Assembly (NCBI GenBank): GCA_018269055.1
Contig: JAFDVI010000031.1
Coordinates: forward strand, 150,050-199,296
DNA from: Acidobacteriota bacterium
GTDB lineage: Bacteria > Acidobacteriota > Blastocatellia > RBC074
DNA: 49,247 bases
Direction: 5' to 3'
Below, in pieces: positions 26,676 to 35,585 of the stretch. The translations under genes and the position numbers were made by a program. The notes under the pieces are model-generated. The model was not told where the DNA came from. It did no database searches and saw only the letters and a program-made list of their open reading frames with translations. Numbering within the stretch: the stretch's first letter is position 1; the number at the start of each line of letters is the position of its first letter.

Positions 26676-28436
26676 ATGTGTGGAATCGCCGGAATCTTTG
26701 GCACGAATTATTCCTCAACTCGATTGCAAGCGATGATTGCCAGTCAGCATCATCGCGGCCCGGATGCGACGGATGCGTATCATTCGCCCGCTGGCTGCGC
26801 GGGTTTGGGGCACAACCGCCTGAGCATCATTGATCTGTCACCCGCCGGTCGCCAACCGATGAGCAATCACGACGGATCACGCTGGATTGCCTTCAACGGC
26901 GAGATATACAACTACCTGGAATTGCGCGCGGAACTCAGTGATTACCCGTATCGCAGCCAATCGGACACCGAAGTGTTGCTGGCGGCATACGAAAAATGGG
27001 GCGAAGCCTGTCTGGATCGGTTGATTGGCATGTTTGCCTTGTTGATTTGGGATGAAAGTGAACAAACGCTATTTGCGGCGCGCGACCGGTTCGGGGTCAA
27101 ACCGCTCTATTATCATCACGCGGCGGACGGCACCTTGCGCGTCGCCAGTGAAATCAAATCGTTGCATGCGTCAGGGGTTCCGGCGTTTCCAGACGAAATC
27201 GCCTGGGCGACATATCTGACGCACGGCGCATACGATCACAGCGAGCGAACGTTCTGGCAGGACGTTTGCAGCCTGCCGCCGGGCCATTCGCTGACCTGGC
27301 GCGATGGACACTTGCGCCTTCGGCGTTGGTACGATTTGGCCGCCGTCGCCGAAACCGTCGAAGATTTGCGTCCCACCAAAGAAGTCGAAACAGAATACTT
27401 GGCGTTGTTGACTGAAAGCGTGCGGCTTCGGTTTCGCTCGGACGTTCCGGTTGGCATCAACCTGAGCGGCGGGTTGGATTCGTCAACCTTGCTCGGCGTC
27501 GTTCACGCGGTTCAGGGCAGTGAAAGCAGCGTTCGCGCTTTCACTTTTGTGTGCGGCGATGAACGATACGACGAGTTGCCCTGGGTCGAACAAATGCTGG
27601 CGCGCACAAACCATCCACTGACGGTTTGCCGCTTGTCGGCCGAAGACGTGCCTGCGTTGGCCGATTCGGTCACGCTGGCACAGGACGAACCGTTCGGCGG
27701 AATCCCTACGCTGGCGTACGCGCGAGTATTTGAAGAGGCACGAAAGCAAGGTGTCATCGTGCTGCTCGATGGCCAGGGGATGGATGAACAATGGGCTGGT
27801 TACGATTATTACCATTCGGATTCGGAAGGCGCTTCGTTGGTGCAAGGCACAAAAGAAAGCCCGGTTCGTCCCGACTGCCTGAAACCGGAGTTCCGAGAAA
27901 TGGCTGCAAGCTTTGCGCCGCCGAAACCGTTCGGCGACCGGCTTCGCAACCTGCAATTTCGCGATGCTCGGTTCACGAAAATTCCGCGCGCGCTGCGGTT
28001 CAACGATCGCGTTTCGATGCGCGTTTCGACGGAATTGCGCGAACCGTTTCTGGATCACCGGTTGTTTGAACTGGCGATGCGGCAACCGGTGGAGCGCAAA
28101 TTCAACAACGGCCAGAACAAATGGATGTTGCGGCAAATGGCGCGTGAATTGTTGCCGGTCAACGTCGTCGAGGCGCCCAAACGTCCGCTGCAAACGCCGC
28201 AACGCGAATGGCTGCGAGGGCCATTGCGCAATTGGGTTGAGGAAACGTTGGAGTTTGCGTTTTGCCGACACGCCAAATACTGGCTGGAGGAAGCGAAAGT
28301 CCGCGACGCCTGGCAACAGTTTCAACAAGGCCAGGGCGACAACAGCTTTTTCGTCTGGCAATGGATTTCTGTCGGTTTACTGAACAAATTGCAAAACAAT
28401 CGGCAACCACAGGCTGAGGTGAAACTGATCGTTTAA
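26676..28436 (+). CDS. asnB: Asparagine synthase (glutamine-hydrolysing)-like amidotransferase
   Basis: 586 residues from ATG 26676, chosen because class II glutaminase domains need Cys right after the initiator Met (MCGIAGIFG). The N-terminal Ntn-hydrolase domain includes FNGEIYNYLELRAEL. The C-terminal synthetase domain has the PP-loop VGINLSGGLDSSTLLG (about residue 260) and DGQGMDEQWAGYDYY. In glycan loci such proteins often amidate uronic acids or other carboxyl groups, which is possible here given the nonulosonic acid; ordinary asparagine synthesis cannot be excluded. Only weak Shine-Dalgarno; a repeat precedes it. Confidence 0.9.
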   Translation: MCGIAGIFGTNYSSTRLQAMIASQHHRGPDATDAYHSPAGCAGLGHNRLSIIDLSPAGRQPMSNHDGSRWIAFNGEIYNYLELRAELSDYPYRSQSDTEVLLAAYEKWGEACLDRLIGMFALLIWDESEQTLFAARDRFGVKPLYYHHAADGTLRVASEIKSLHASGVPAFPDEIAWATYLTHGAYDHSERTFWQDVCSLPPGHSLTWRDGHLRLRRWYDLAAVAETVEDLRPTKEVETEYLALLTESVRLRFRSDVPVGINLSGGLDSSTLLGVVHAVQGSESSVRAFTFVCGDERYDELPWVEQMLARTNHPLTVCRLSAEDVPALADSVTLAQDEPFGGIPTLAYARVFEEARKQGVIVLLDGQGMDEQWAGYDYYHSDSEGASLVQGTKESPVRPDCLKPEFREMAASFAPPKPFGDRLRNLQFRDARFTKIPRALRFNDRVSMRVSTELREPFLDHRLFELAMRQPVERKFNNGQNKWMLRQMARELLPVNVVEAPKRPLQTPQREWLRGPLRNWVEETLEFAFCRHAKYWLEEAKVRDAWQQFQQGQGDNSFFVWQWISVGLLNKLQNNRQPQAEVKLIV

Positions 28437-28444
28437 GCTGAAGC

Positions 28445-28462
28445 GCGGACGGGAACGTCCGC
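28445..28462 (+). other. Small GC-rich hairpin between asnB and wzt
   Basis: GCGGACG-GGAA-CGTCCGC, a 7-bp stem with a four-base loop, 8 nt after the asnB stop. There is no T run. It could be a solo palindromic repeat or a processing or attenuation site. Confidence 0.45.
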
Positions 28463-28477
28463 CCGCCAATAGAATTT

Positions 28478-29719
28478 ATGAGCGAATTGAGAATCGAAGC
28501 AGTCAACTTATCCAAACGATATTCCCTGACCGGAAAGCGCGAACGGTACAAAACCCTGCGCGACCGTATGGCCGAAGCCGCCGTCGCGCCATTTCGCAAA
28601 CTCGGCAACGCATTTCGTCGCAATGGAAACGGCGAAGCCAATGGCTCCAAAAACAGTTTTTGGGCGTTGAAAGACATTTCCTTCGAAGTCAAAGCCGGTG
28701 AAATCATCGGCATCATTGGCCGCAACGGCGCGGGCAAAACGACGTTGTTGAAATTACTGTCGCGGATTACAGAACCCACTGAAGGATATGCGGACATTCA
28801 CGGGCGAGTCGGTTCCCTGCTGGAAGTCGGCACGGGATTCCACCCCGAACTGAGCGGACGCGAAAACATCTTTTTGAACGGCGCGATTCTGGGGATGCGA
28901 CGCAACGAGATCGAACGCAAGTTTGACGAAATTGTCGCCTTCGCCGAAGTCGAACGGTTCATTGACACGCCGGTCAAACATTATTCCAGCGGAATGTATA
29001 TGCGACTGGCCTTTGCCGTCGCGGCGCACCTGGAGCCGGAAATTTTGCTGGTGGACGAAGTGTTGGCCGTCGGTGACGCAGCCTTTCAAAAGAAATGCCT
29101 GGGCAAGATGGGCGAAATTACCAAAGAAGGTCGCACCATTTTGTTCGTCAGCCACAACATGGGCGCGGTGCGTTCGCTGTGCAATAAAGGCCTGGTGTTG
29201 AGCGAAGGCCAGTTGGTCGAATCCGGCGACATCAGCCGTTGCATCGAACGATATTACAAAGGCATCGGCGCGCTGGTCAGCGGCGAAGCCGAAGCCAACA
29301 CGACGCATTCGCGTTTTGGCCCGGTGCTGCTCAACGGAACGCTCGATAATTCACTGTCGCAATCCGAAGGTTTCACGGTTTCCACGACCTTGCACATTGA
29401 CCAGCCAATCAGCGGCTTTACGCTGTACTGCATTTTGGAAGACATCGGCGGCAGCTTCATTTTCCACCAGCGCGAAGAAAGTAATTTGATGGGATTGCGC
29501 AGCCTGGGCGCAGGCAAATACGACCTGGCCGTTACCGTTCCGCCATTGTGGCTGAACCCGGGGCTGTATGCGCTGTATTTCAAGATTTTCTTTTGGGGCG
29601 CGTATGGTTCGACGCGTCACGTATCAGACAAACTGATGCTCGATGTCACCGGCGTCAGCAGCACAGCCACCGCCGTGTTGCATCCGGAAGTCGGATGGTC
29701 CGTGCAAATGAAACCCTAA
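28478..29719 (+). CDS. wzt: Polysaccharide export ABC transporter ATP-binding protein with carbohydrate-binding C-domain
   Basis: 413 residues. Walker A is GRNGAGKTT (about 88-96), the ABC signature is HYSSGMYMRLAFA and Walker B is ILLVDEVLAVGD, followed by the switch His in FVSHN. Residues 1-65 carry the KRYSL...YKTLRDRM insert seen in Wzt/TagH. Residues ~270-413 form a beta-rich Wzt-C domain (EGFTVSTTLHIDQPISGFTL...PPLWLNPGLYALYFKI), which in the E. coli O9a system recognises the finished chain's cap. That suggests export only after chain termination. It partners Wzm, encoded at 19053. Confidence 0.94.
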   Translation: MSELRIEAVNLSKRYSLTGKRERYKTLRDRMAEAAVAPFRKLGNAFRRNGNGEANGSKNSFWALKDISFEVKAGEIIGIIGRNGAGKTTLLKLLSRITEPTEGYADIHGRVGSLLEVGTGFHPELSGRENIFLNGAILGMRRNEIERKFDEIVAFAEVERFIDTPVKHYSSGMYMRLAFAVAAHLEPEILLVDEVLAVGDAAFQKKCLGKMGEITKEGRTILFVSHNMGAVRSLCNKGLVLSEGQLVESGDISRCIERYYKGIGALVSGEAEANTTHSRFGPVLLNGTLDNSLSQSEGFTVSTTLHIDQPISGFTLYCILEDIGGSFIFHQREESNLMGLRSLGAGKYDLAVTVPPLWLNPGLYALYFKIFFWGAYGSTRHVSDKLMLDVTGVSSTATAVLHPEVGWSVQMKP

Positions 29720-29722
29720 ATC

Positions 29723-29868
29723 TGGAGTGCTGCGGCTTCGGCGCAGCTTTGGTAGTCGCTTTATTGGCGAACCGTTCGTGGAAATTTGAAATCTCAGCGG
29801 TCTGTCAATCTACCAAAACACACTGAAGGAAACGACTTCCAAAGCGACGCCGGAGCCGTCGCACTCCA
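29723..29868. repeat. REP doublet, TGGAGT-foot family, copy 1
   Basis: The left arm is TGGAGT + GCTGCG-GCTTCGG-CGCAGC then TTTGGTAGTCG (29723-29758). The right arm, 29833-29868, is the inverted form ending GCGACG-CCGGAGC-CGTCGC + ACTCCA. It starts 3 nt after the wzt stop and fills the 160-nt gap before the next gene. Confidence 0.8.
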
Positions 29869-29879
29869 AAGTTTAATTC

Positions 29880-31091
29880 ATGCATCAAGTTGACGTAGTG
29901 CATCTGACTTCCAAACCACCGTTTGCGCCCGGTTCGTTTAACAGGCTGGTTGGGATGCAAATGGAACGGCTGACAGGATTCAGTCAAGCGGCGATCAGTT
30001 ATTGGGACGGGCCGATTCCGGCAAACGCTTCCACGGAAAACATCATTTTGGTCAATGGCGACAAATTATCTTTCGCCCAGAAAGCTTTGCTGAAACTGCC
30101 GGAACGATGGCGACGGACTCGGTTTAACGGTGTTTCCGGTCGCGAAAGCTTGATCTATCTGTGGCAGTTGATGGACACGCTGACTCGTCTGAAACCCAAA
30201 GTGGTCGTTTGTTACGACAACTACAAATTCGGAAGCGTGTTGCGAAAACATATCCACTGGCCGTGCCGATTGGTGCTCAGCCAACATGGACTTTCATATC
30301 ACCTGCCAGCCGACCAGGGAGCCAAACTATACAGCCTGCAATCCTTCGATTCCGTCTGGGTATTGACCAAAGCCGGATATCGCTTTGATCGGGAGCGCAT
30401 CACGGCTTATGAGCCGCTGGTCAATGTCATTCACAACTGGATAGATATGGACGGGTTTCATCCCGTAACGGCGGAACGAAAACGGGAATTGCGCGAAACC
30501 TGGAATTTGCCGGTTGACGCGCCGGTCGTGATCTGGCTCAGCCGATTGGTTCCCAAGAAAGGCGCACACGTGTTGCTGCAATCCTGGCGCGAAATTCTGC
30601 GGGAATTCTCCAATGCCATTTTGTGGATTGTCGGCGGCGGCGAGCCAAGCTACATCAGTTACCTGAAAACGCTGATTGATAATTTGGACCTGGCTGAAAA
30701 CGTGCGTTTGCAGGGAGCCGTTGCGCCGGAATTGACGCCGACCTGCTACCAAACGTCTGACGTGTATGTCTTCCCGACGCTGTTCAGCGCCGAAGGATTT
30801 GGGTTGTCGCTGCTGGAAGCGATGGCTTGCGGTTTGGCCTGTGTGGCGTCGGATATTGAAATCCTGCGCGAGCTTTATACCGAGGACACAGTTCTATTTG
30901 TGCCAGACCCAAACCTGGAAGACGCTTTCGTCACTCCGATTCTGCGTTTGCTGCGCAATCCCGAACTGCGCGTTCGGCGAGGAAATGCCGCGCGCAAGTT
31001 TGGCGAACAGCATTACCATCAAGACATCATCCTGCCGCAATTGAAAGCGTTTTACCTCCGGCAAATGGCGTATCTGGGAGATCATCGTTGA
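29880..31091 (+). CDS. Family 4 glycosyltransferase
   Basis: 403 residues, GT-B fold. The donor half is clear: PVVIWLSRLVPKKGAHVLLQSW (about 217-238), IVGGGEPSYI, and VFPTLFSAEGFGLSLLEAMACGLACVAS with the E-x7-E motif (about 299-326). The acceptor half includes LVLSQHGLSYHL (about 130). It builds the glycan on the cytoplasmic face using an activated sugar. It follows wzt after a repeat and overlaps the next gene in a TTGA arrangement. Confidence 0.9.
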   Translation: MHQVDVVHLTSKPPFAPGSFNRLVGMQMERLTGFSQAAISYWDGPIPANASTENIILVNGDKLSFAQKALLKLPERWRRTRFNGVSGRESLIYLWQLMDTLTRLKPKVVVCYDNYKFGSVLRKHIHWPCRLVLSQHGLSYHLPADQGAKLYSLQSFDSVWVLTKAGYRFDRERITAYEPLVNVIHNWIDMDGFHPVTAERKRELRETWNLPVDAPVVIWLSRLVPKKGAHVLLQSWREILREFSNAILWIVGGGEPSYISYLKTLIDNLDLAENVRLQGAVAPELTPTCYQTSDVYVFPTLFSAEGFGLSLLEAMACGLACVASDIEILRELYTEDTVLFVPDPNLEDAFVTPILRLLRNPELRVRRGNAARKFGEQHYHQDIILPQLKAFYLRQMAYLGDHR

Positions 31092-32497
31092 CCCTTACCA
31101 TACTGATCCCGGACGGAGTCGGCGTTCGCAATTTCGTCATCGGTTCATTTTTGCGGCTGGCCTGCGAAGCGGCGAATTGTCAGGTGCTGCATTCCATCCC
31201 GGATCAACTGCTGCCCGCGTATCAAAACAGGTTGAGTCCGGCGTTGAAATGGGAACGGTTGATCCCTTACAGGGAAACGCCGCTTTCCATAACCCTGCGC
31301 TATTCACTCGCGAACGCGCACATGAAATGGGCTGACACGGTTTCGATGCGAAACAATTTGCGCCAACCCATCAAAGGTTCGTGGCGAAGACAAACCATTC
31401 AGCGGACAGCACGATTGGTGGGACAAGTGGCGGCTTCGCAAACGGGGATTCAGTTGTTGGATCGTTGGCAAACCAACACGGTGTTGCAACTGCCCGAAGT
31501 CGAACATTACCGGCGATTGTTTGCGGAAACCAAACCGTCTGTCATTTTCTGTTCGCACCAACGTCCGCCGGAAGTGTTGCCTGCAACGTTGGCTGCCAAA
31601 ACGTTGGGAATTCCCACTGCAACGTTCATTTTCAGTTGGGACAACCTGACCAGCAAAGGCCGCATTGCCGCGCCGTTCGATCATTTTTTGGTCTGGAGCG
31701 AACTGATGCGCAGTGAACTGTTGCGGTATTACCCGGATGTCACGCCGGACCGCGTTCACGTTGTCGGCACGCCGCAATTTGATCCGTATGCGGCATCGGA
31801 GCTTCAGTGGTCGCGCGAAGAGTTTTTTGCTCGCATCGGAGCTGATCTTTCGCGCCCGCTGATTTGTTATTCCGGCGGCGATACGGGAACTGCGCCGGAA
31901 GATCATTTGCACATTCGCGCGCTGATGGGATTGATTCGCGACGAAGCCATCAAACATCATCCGCAAGTGTTGTTGCGTCCCGCGCCGGTAGACGATGGCA
32001 GGCGATACGACGAGGTGCGGCGCGATTTCCCCGAACTGATTTACGCCGCTCCGGCCTGGATTCACGCTGAACCGGGCAATTGGGCCAGCGTCATTCCTTC
32101 GGCGGATGACGTGCAGTTTCTGGCAAACCTTACCCGGCACGCGGATGTAAACGTCAATCTGGCTTCGACGATGACGCTGGATTTTGCGATTCACGACCGC
32201 CCCGTTGTGAATATCGCGTTCGATGTAGCACAGCCGCCGATCTTCGGAAAATCGCTCTGGGAGTTTTATTACCGGTTTGATCATTACCGTCCGATTGTCG
32301 AAATCGGAGCCGCGCGCTTTGCCCGTTCGCGCCGAGAACTGGCGGAACACATCAACGCGTACCTGGAAAATCCTTCGCTCGATCGCGATCAACGCCGCCA
32401 GCTTGTCGAACTGGAAGTTGCGATGCCCATTGGCCAGGCCAGCCGAAACATCATCGAAACGCTGAAACAAATTTGGAGTGCTACGCTCTCGGCGTAG
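31088..32497 (+). CDS. Putative GT-B-type surface-carbohydrate transferase
   Basis: 469 residues from TTG 31088, preceded by GGGAG at 31076-31080 and overlapping the previous TGA. It has no membrane segment. The block ATFIFSWDNLTSKGRIAAPFDHFLVWSELMRSELL, followed by VHVVGTPQFDPY, recurs in poorly characterised proteins of glycan loci that resemble CDP-glycerol glycerophosphotransferases or capsule transferases. LRPAP... and VNVNLASTMTLDFAIHDRPVVNIAFD match the C-terminal donor-binding part. As no recognised sialyltransferase family is present, it is one candidate for using CMP-nonulosonate. Its last residues and stop are encoded by a repeat. Confidence 0.65.
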   Translation: MTLTILIPDGVGVRNFVIGSFLRLACEAANCQVLHSIPDQLLPAYQNRLSPALKWERLIPYRETPLSITLRYSLANAHMKWADTVSMRNNLRQPIKGSWRRQTIQRTARLVGQVAASQTGIQLLDRWQTNTVLQLPEVEHYRRLFAETKPSVIFCSHQRPPEVLPATLAAKTLGIPTATFIFSWDNLTSKGRIAAPFDHFLVWSELMRSELLRYYPDVTPDRVHVVGTPQFDPYAASELQWSREEFFARIGADLSRPLICYSGGDTGTAPEDHLHIRALMGLIRDEAIKHHPQVLLRPAPVDDGRRYDEVRRDFPELIYAAPAWIHAEPGNWASVIPSADDVQFLANLTRHADVNVNLASTMTLDFAIHDRPVVNIAFDVAQPPIFGKSLWEFYYRFDHYRPIVEIGAARFARSRRELAEHINAYLENPSLDRDQRRQLVELEVAMPIGQASRNIIETLKQIWSATLSA

Positions 32498-32601
32498 CTT
32501 TGGAAGTCCTATGAAAGACGCATGTCTTCGAAGCTCTGTAACTTTGTTAGGCTCCAGATTTCAAGCGACTATCAAAGCTACGCCAAAGGCATAGCACTCC
32601 A
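32474..32601. repeat. REP doublet, TGGAGT-foot family, copy 2
   Basis: The left arm is TGGAGT + GCTACGC-TCTCG-GCGTAGC then TTTGGAAGTC (32474-32508). The right arm, 32567-32601, contains GCTACGC-CAAAG-GCATAGC + ACTCCA. It is the same family as 29723-29868. The TAG in the left stem is the stop codon (32495-32497) of the upstream gene. Confidence 0.82.
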
Positions 32602-32610
32602 AAAAACGCG

Positions 32611-33756
32611 ATGCACATTTGCTTTCTTTGCAACGAATATCCTCCCTGGCGACACGGCGGCGTAGGCAGTTTCACGCAAACCCTGGCGCGTGAATTGGTC
32701 AAATGCGGCAATCGAGTCACCGTTTTAGGCCTCTATAGTTGCGAAAAAATCCTGGACGAACGTGACGAAAGTGTCCGCGTAGTGCGAATTCCACACGCGA
32801 AATTGCCGGGCACGGGTTTTTTAATCAACGGAGCCAGATTGCGGTATGTGTTGCGTTATTTGCACAGCCAGGATGCAATGGATGTTGTGGAAGGGCCGGA
32901 ACTGAGCCTTTCGATGATTCCGGCAGATTTTCCCGCCGCCAAAGTGATTCGCATGAATGGCGGTCATCGGTTCTTTGCCGATACATTAGGAGAAAAGCCC
33001 AAATTTTGGCGCAGTTGGCTGGAACGGCGCTCATTTTCGCGCGCTGATCATCTTTGCGCGGTCAGCAAGTTCGTGGCGGAAAAAACCCGGCAATTGTTGG
33101 AACTTGGACAACTATCTATTGCCGTATTACCCAATCCTGTGGATACTCTGGTTTTTGCCCCCCAGCCTCCAGAATTTGAGACAGATGGTTCGATACTTTT
33201 TGCAGGCACTGTGTGTGAAAAGAAAGGCATTCGCCAATTGGTTCAGGCAATGCCCCGGATTGTCGCAGCCGTTCCAAGCGCTCACTTGCTGATTGCCGGA
33301 AGAGATTGGCTCGATCCGGATACTGGCGACTCATTCACTGAAAAACTTCGCCGACTGATTCCTGCAAACTTGGCTGAATCCATTACTTTCCTGGGCATGG
33401 TTGAACATGCCACGTTACCCGAAATAATGGCGCAGGCTTCGGTTTGCGTTTATCCTTCGCACATGGAGGCAATGCCCTTAGCTTGGCTGGAGGCTTTGGC
33501 AATGGGAAAAGCCGTTTTGGCAAGCCAAACCGGCCCTGGCCCCGAAGCTATTGAAGATGGAGTTTCCGGATTGCTCTGTAACCCCTATGACTCCGACTCC
33601 ATCGCGGAAAAGGTTATTTTGCTTCTCAAAGACCGGGAGCTTCGTCGCCGACTGGGGCAGCAGGCGCGGCAACGAGCGATTGATCTTTTTTCCGTTGAAA
33701 CCCTGGTGCGTCGCAACCAAGAGTTTTATTCAAGATGCACAACAGTAGTGAAGTAA
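32611..33756 (+). CDS. Family 4 glycosyltransferase
   Basis: 381 residues, GT-B fold, starting MHICFLCNEYPPWRHGGVGSFTQTLA, the classic acceptor-side glycine loop. The donor side has ILFAGTVCEKKGIRQLVQAMP (about 193-213), LLIAGRDW and VCVYPSHMEAMPLAWLEALAMGKAVLAS (about 274-301). An annotation closer than GT4 cannot be made. It starts 9 nt after the end of a repeat and runs 22 nt into the acetyltransferase gene. Confidence 0.92.
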   Translation: MHICFLCNEYPPWRHGGVGSFTQTLARELVKCGNRVTVLGLYSCEKILDERDESVRVVRIPHAKLPGTGFLINGARLRYVLRYLHSQDAMDVVEGPELSLSMIPADFPAAKVIRMNGGHRFFADTLGEKPKFWRSWLERRSFSRADHLCAVSKFVAEKTRQLLELGQLSIAVLPNPVDTLVFAPQPPEFETDGSILFAGTVCEKKGIRQLVQAMPRIVAAVPSAHLLIAGRDWLDPDTGDSFTEKLRRLIPANLAESITFLGMVEHATLPEIMAQASVCVYPSHMEAMPLAWLEALAMGKAVLASQTGPGPEAIEDGVSGLLCNPYDSDSIAEKVILLLKDRELRRRLGQQARQRAIDLFSVETLVRRNQEFYSRCTTVVK

Positions 33757-34373
33757 TTTTGAAATCGTCCCCTCGAGTTCAAAGCTTTATGAACTGGATG
33801 TCGGTTTACCGAGAAGACGTCAAACGATACGTAGATTCCGAGACCAGAGTGGACTTTCTGAGACAAATTTTGACTCAGCGAGGATTGTGGGCGTTACTGC
33901 AATACAGGTTGGCCTCGGCTATTTATCGCTGGACAGTTCCAACAATTCTAAAGCGGCCATTGATATGGATGATGGCGGTTTGGCATAAGCTCGTTGAGCT
34001 GACGACTGGCATTCAGTTGCCTTATACCGCGACAATCGGCCCGGGGCTGTACATTGGTCACGTTGGAAGGGTCTTCCTGGAAGACGACGTCATTATCGGC
34101 AGCCATTGCAATATGTTACAGGGGGTTGCCATTGTCAGGTCCGGTCGAGGCGATGGGTGCGGAGTCCCGACCATCGGCGACCGAGTTCATTTTGGACCAA
34201 ATGCCACCGTCGCCGGAAAAATTCGCATCGGCGATGACACCACGATTGCAGCGAACGCGCTGGTCATCACGGATATGCCCAGTGGCTGTTCCGTCGCAGG
34301 CATCCCCGCCGAAATCATAGGGCGAAATTATCCGCGTTACTTCCCATTGGAAACAAAATCCGCCGAATACTAA
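33735..34373 (+). CDS. Serine acetyltransferase-like hexapeptide-repeat acetyltransferase
   Basis: 212 residues. The first ~95 form a helical CysE-like region (VYREDVKRYVDSETRVDFLRQIL and WMMAVWHKLVELTTGIQLP). A left-handed beta-helix follows (ATIGPGLYIGHVGRVFLEDDVIIGSHCNM...PTIGDRVHFGPNATVAGKIRIGDDTTIAANALVITDMP, about 100-195) and ends SVAGIPAEIIG. It uses acetyl-CoA. In this setting O- or N-acetylation of the glycan is more likely than cysteine synthesis, but CysE activity cannot be excluded. It overlaps the upstream gene by 22 nt. Confidence 0.85.
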   Translation: MHNSSEVILKSSPRVQSFMNWMSVYREDVKRYVDSETRVDFLRQILTQRGLWALLQYRLASAIYRWTVPTILKRPLIWMMAVWHKLVELTTGIQLPYTATIGPGLYIGHVGRVFLEDDVIIGSHCNMLQGVAIVRSGRGDGCGVPTIGDRVHFGPNATVAGKIRIGDDTTIAANALVITDMPSGCSVAGIPAEIIGRNYPRYFPLETKSAEY

Positions 34374-34415
34374 GGACCGCTCTCACAATCACCTGCCCGC
34401 CTGTCATCCGTTTGA

Positions 34416-35585
34416 ATGAAACTCGGTGTCGCAACAACCTGCCAACATATTTTTCATGAAGGTCAGTGGTGGACATATGAACCGTTCGTCCTGGAAATGA
34501 ATGTCTGGCATGAATTGTTTGACGAACTCGTTGTCGTCGCACCGCTGGATCAAGGGCCTCCGCCGAAATTCTGGGCCCCCTACCAAAATTCAAACGGCAT
34601 AACGGTTGTTCCCTATCGCCGGGACAAAGGCAGCGGAATGAACCAGCAAACCACCAAACTTTGGGAAATTCCGCGAATGGGCTTCGCCATCACCAAAGCC
34701 GCGATGATGAGCGATGCATTTCATTTGCGCTCGCCCGCCAGCATATCCCTGCTGGCGTCGTTGGTATTGCCGCTGTTGCAGCGTCGTCGCTGCGCCAAAT
34801 TCGCGGGGCAATGGACGGGTTATCCCGGCGAACCACGTACCGTTCGCTGGCAACGCACAATTTTGAAATCGAACTGGTGGGCGTCGCCGGTGACGGTTTA
34901 TGGCGAATGGCCGAATCAACCCGCACACGTCATACCGTTTTTCACCTCCGTGCTGAACGCGCAGCAATCCGCCCGCGCAAAAGCTGCCGCCGAAACCAAA
35001 GCCGCTGCCGACTGGTCGAATCGAAATTTGCGGCTGCTGTATGTCGGCAGGCTGTCAAAATCCAAAAACGTTCACGCCATCCTTGACGCCATCGCGCAAC
35101 TCAAAACCGAAGGCTTGCTCATCGAATGCGACATTGTGGGCGAAGGCCCGGAACGGGAAGCGCTGGAAACTCAAGTCGCTTCCGCGAATCTGCGACCTCA
35201 GGTGCGATTTACCGGCGGCGTGGAATTTGATCGTGTCCTGGATTTTTACGAACGCGGCGACGTGCTGGCATTGATTTCGGAAACCGAAGGTTGGCCCAAA
35301 GCAATTGCCGAAGCGATGGCCTTTGGCTTGGTCTGCATCGGTTCAAACCGTGGATTGGTTCCGTGGATGCTCGGTGTTGGCTCCGAAGCAACACGTGGTG
35401 TGGTGATTCAACCCGGCGATTCTGAAGCACTCGCGGACACGTTGCGTAAAATTGCCGCGTCGCCGCTTGAATACAGTCAGATGGGACAACGCGCCGCCGC
35501 CTGGAGCGGCAATTATTCGCTTGAAGGTTTGCGCGAAGCCTTGCGCAACCTGCTCAACCAAAGCTGGAATCTTGATTTGAAGTGA
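34416..35585 (+). CDS. Family 4 glycosyltransferase
   Basis: 389 residues. The head MKLGVATTCQHIFHEGQWWTYEPFV is an unusual GT4 acceptor loop. The donor half is standard: LRLLYVGRLSKSKNVHAILDAI (about 207-228), CDIVGEGPEREALE (about 240-253) and VLALISETEGWPKAIAEAMAFGLVCIGSN (about 284-312). It shares GTGA with the following gene, and the two are probably coupled. Confidence 0.88.
   Translation: MKLGVATTCQHIFHEGQWWTYEPFVLEMNVWHELFDELVVVAPLDQGPPPKFWAPYQNSNGITVVPYRRDKGSGMNQQTTKLWEIPRMGFAITKAAMMSDAFHLRSPASISLLASLVLPLLQRRRCAKFAGQWTGYPGEPRTVRWQRTILKSNWWASPVTVYGEWPNQPAHVIPFFTSVLNAQQSARAKAAAETKAAADWSNRNLRLLYVGRLSKSKNVHAILDAIAQLKTEGLLIECDIVGEGPEREALETQVASANLRPQVRFTGGVEFDRVLDFYERGDVLALISETEGWPKAIAEAMAFGLVCIGSNRGLVPWMLGVGSEATRGVVIQPGDSEALADTLRKIAASPLEYSQMGQRAAAWSGNYSLEGLREALRNLLNQSWNLDLK

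Noticed and set aside
27483..28361. A 292-codon minus-strand frame
   Set aside because: Antisense to the synthetase domain of the AsnB-like gene; low-complexity, motif-free translation.
28445..28462. Hairpin after asnB considered as a terminator
   Set aside because: There is no T run, and wzt, which the locus needs, lies 15 nt downstream.
31304..32470. A 388-codon open frame on the minus strand
   Set aside because: It lies wholly antisense to a glycosyltransferase-like gene that has conserved motifs. Its translation is Arg/His/Gln-rich without any motif, as expected from the codon bias of the opposite strand.
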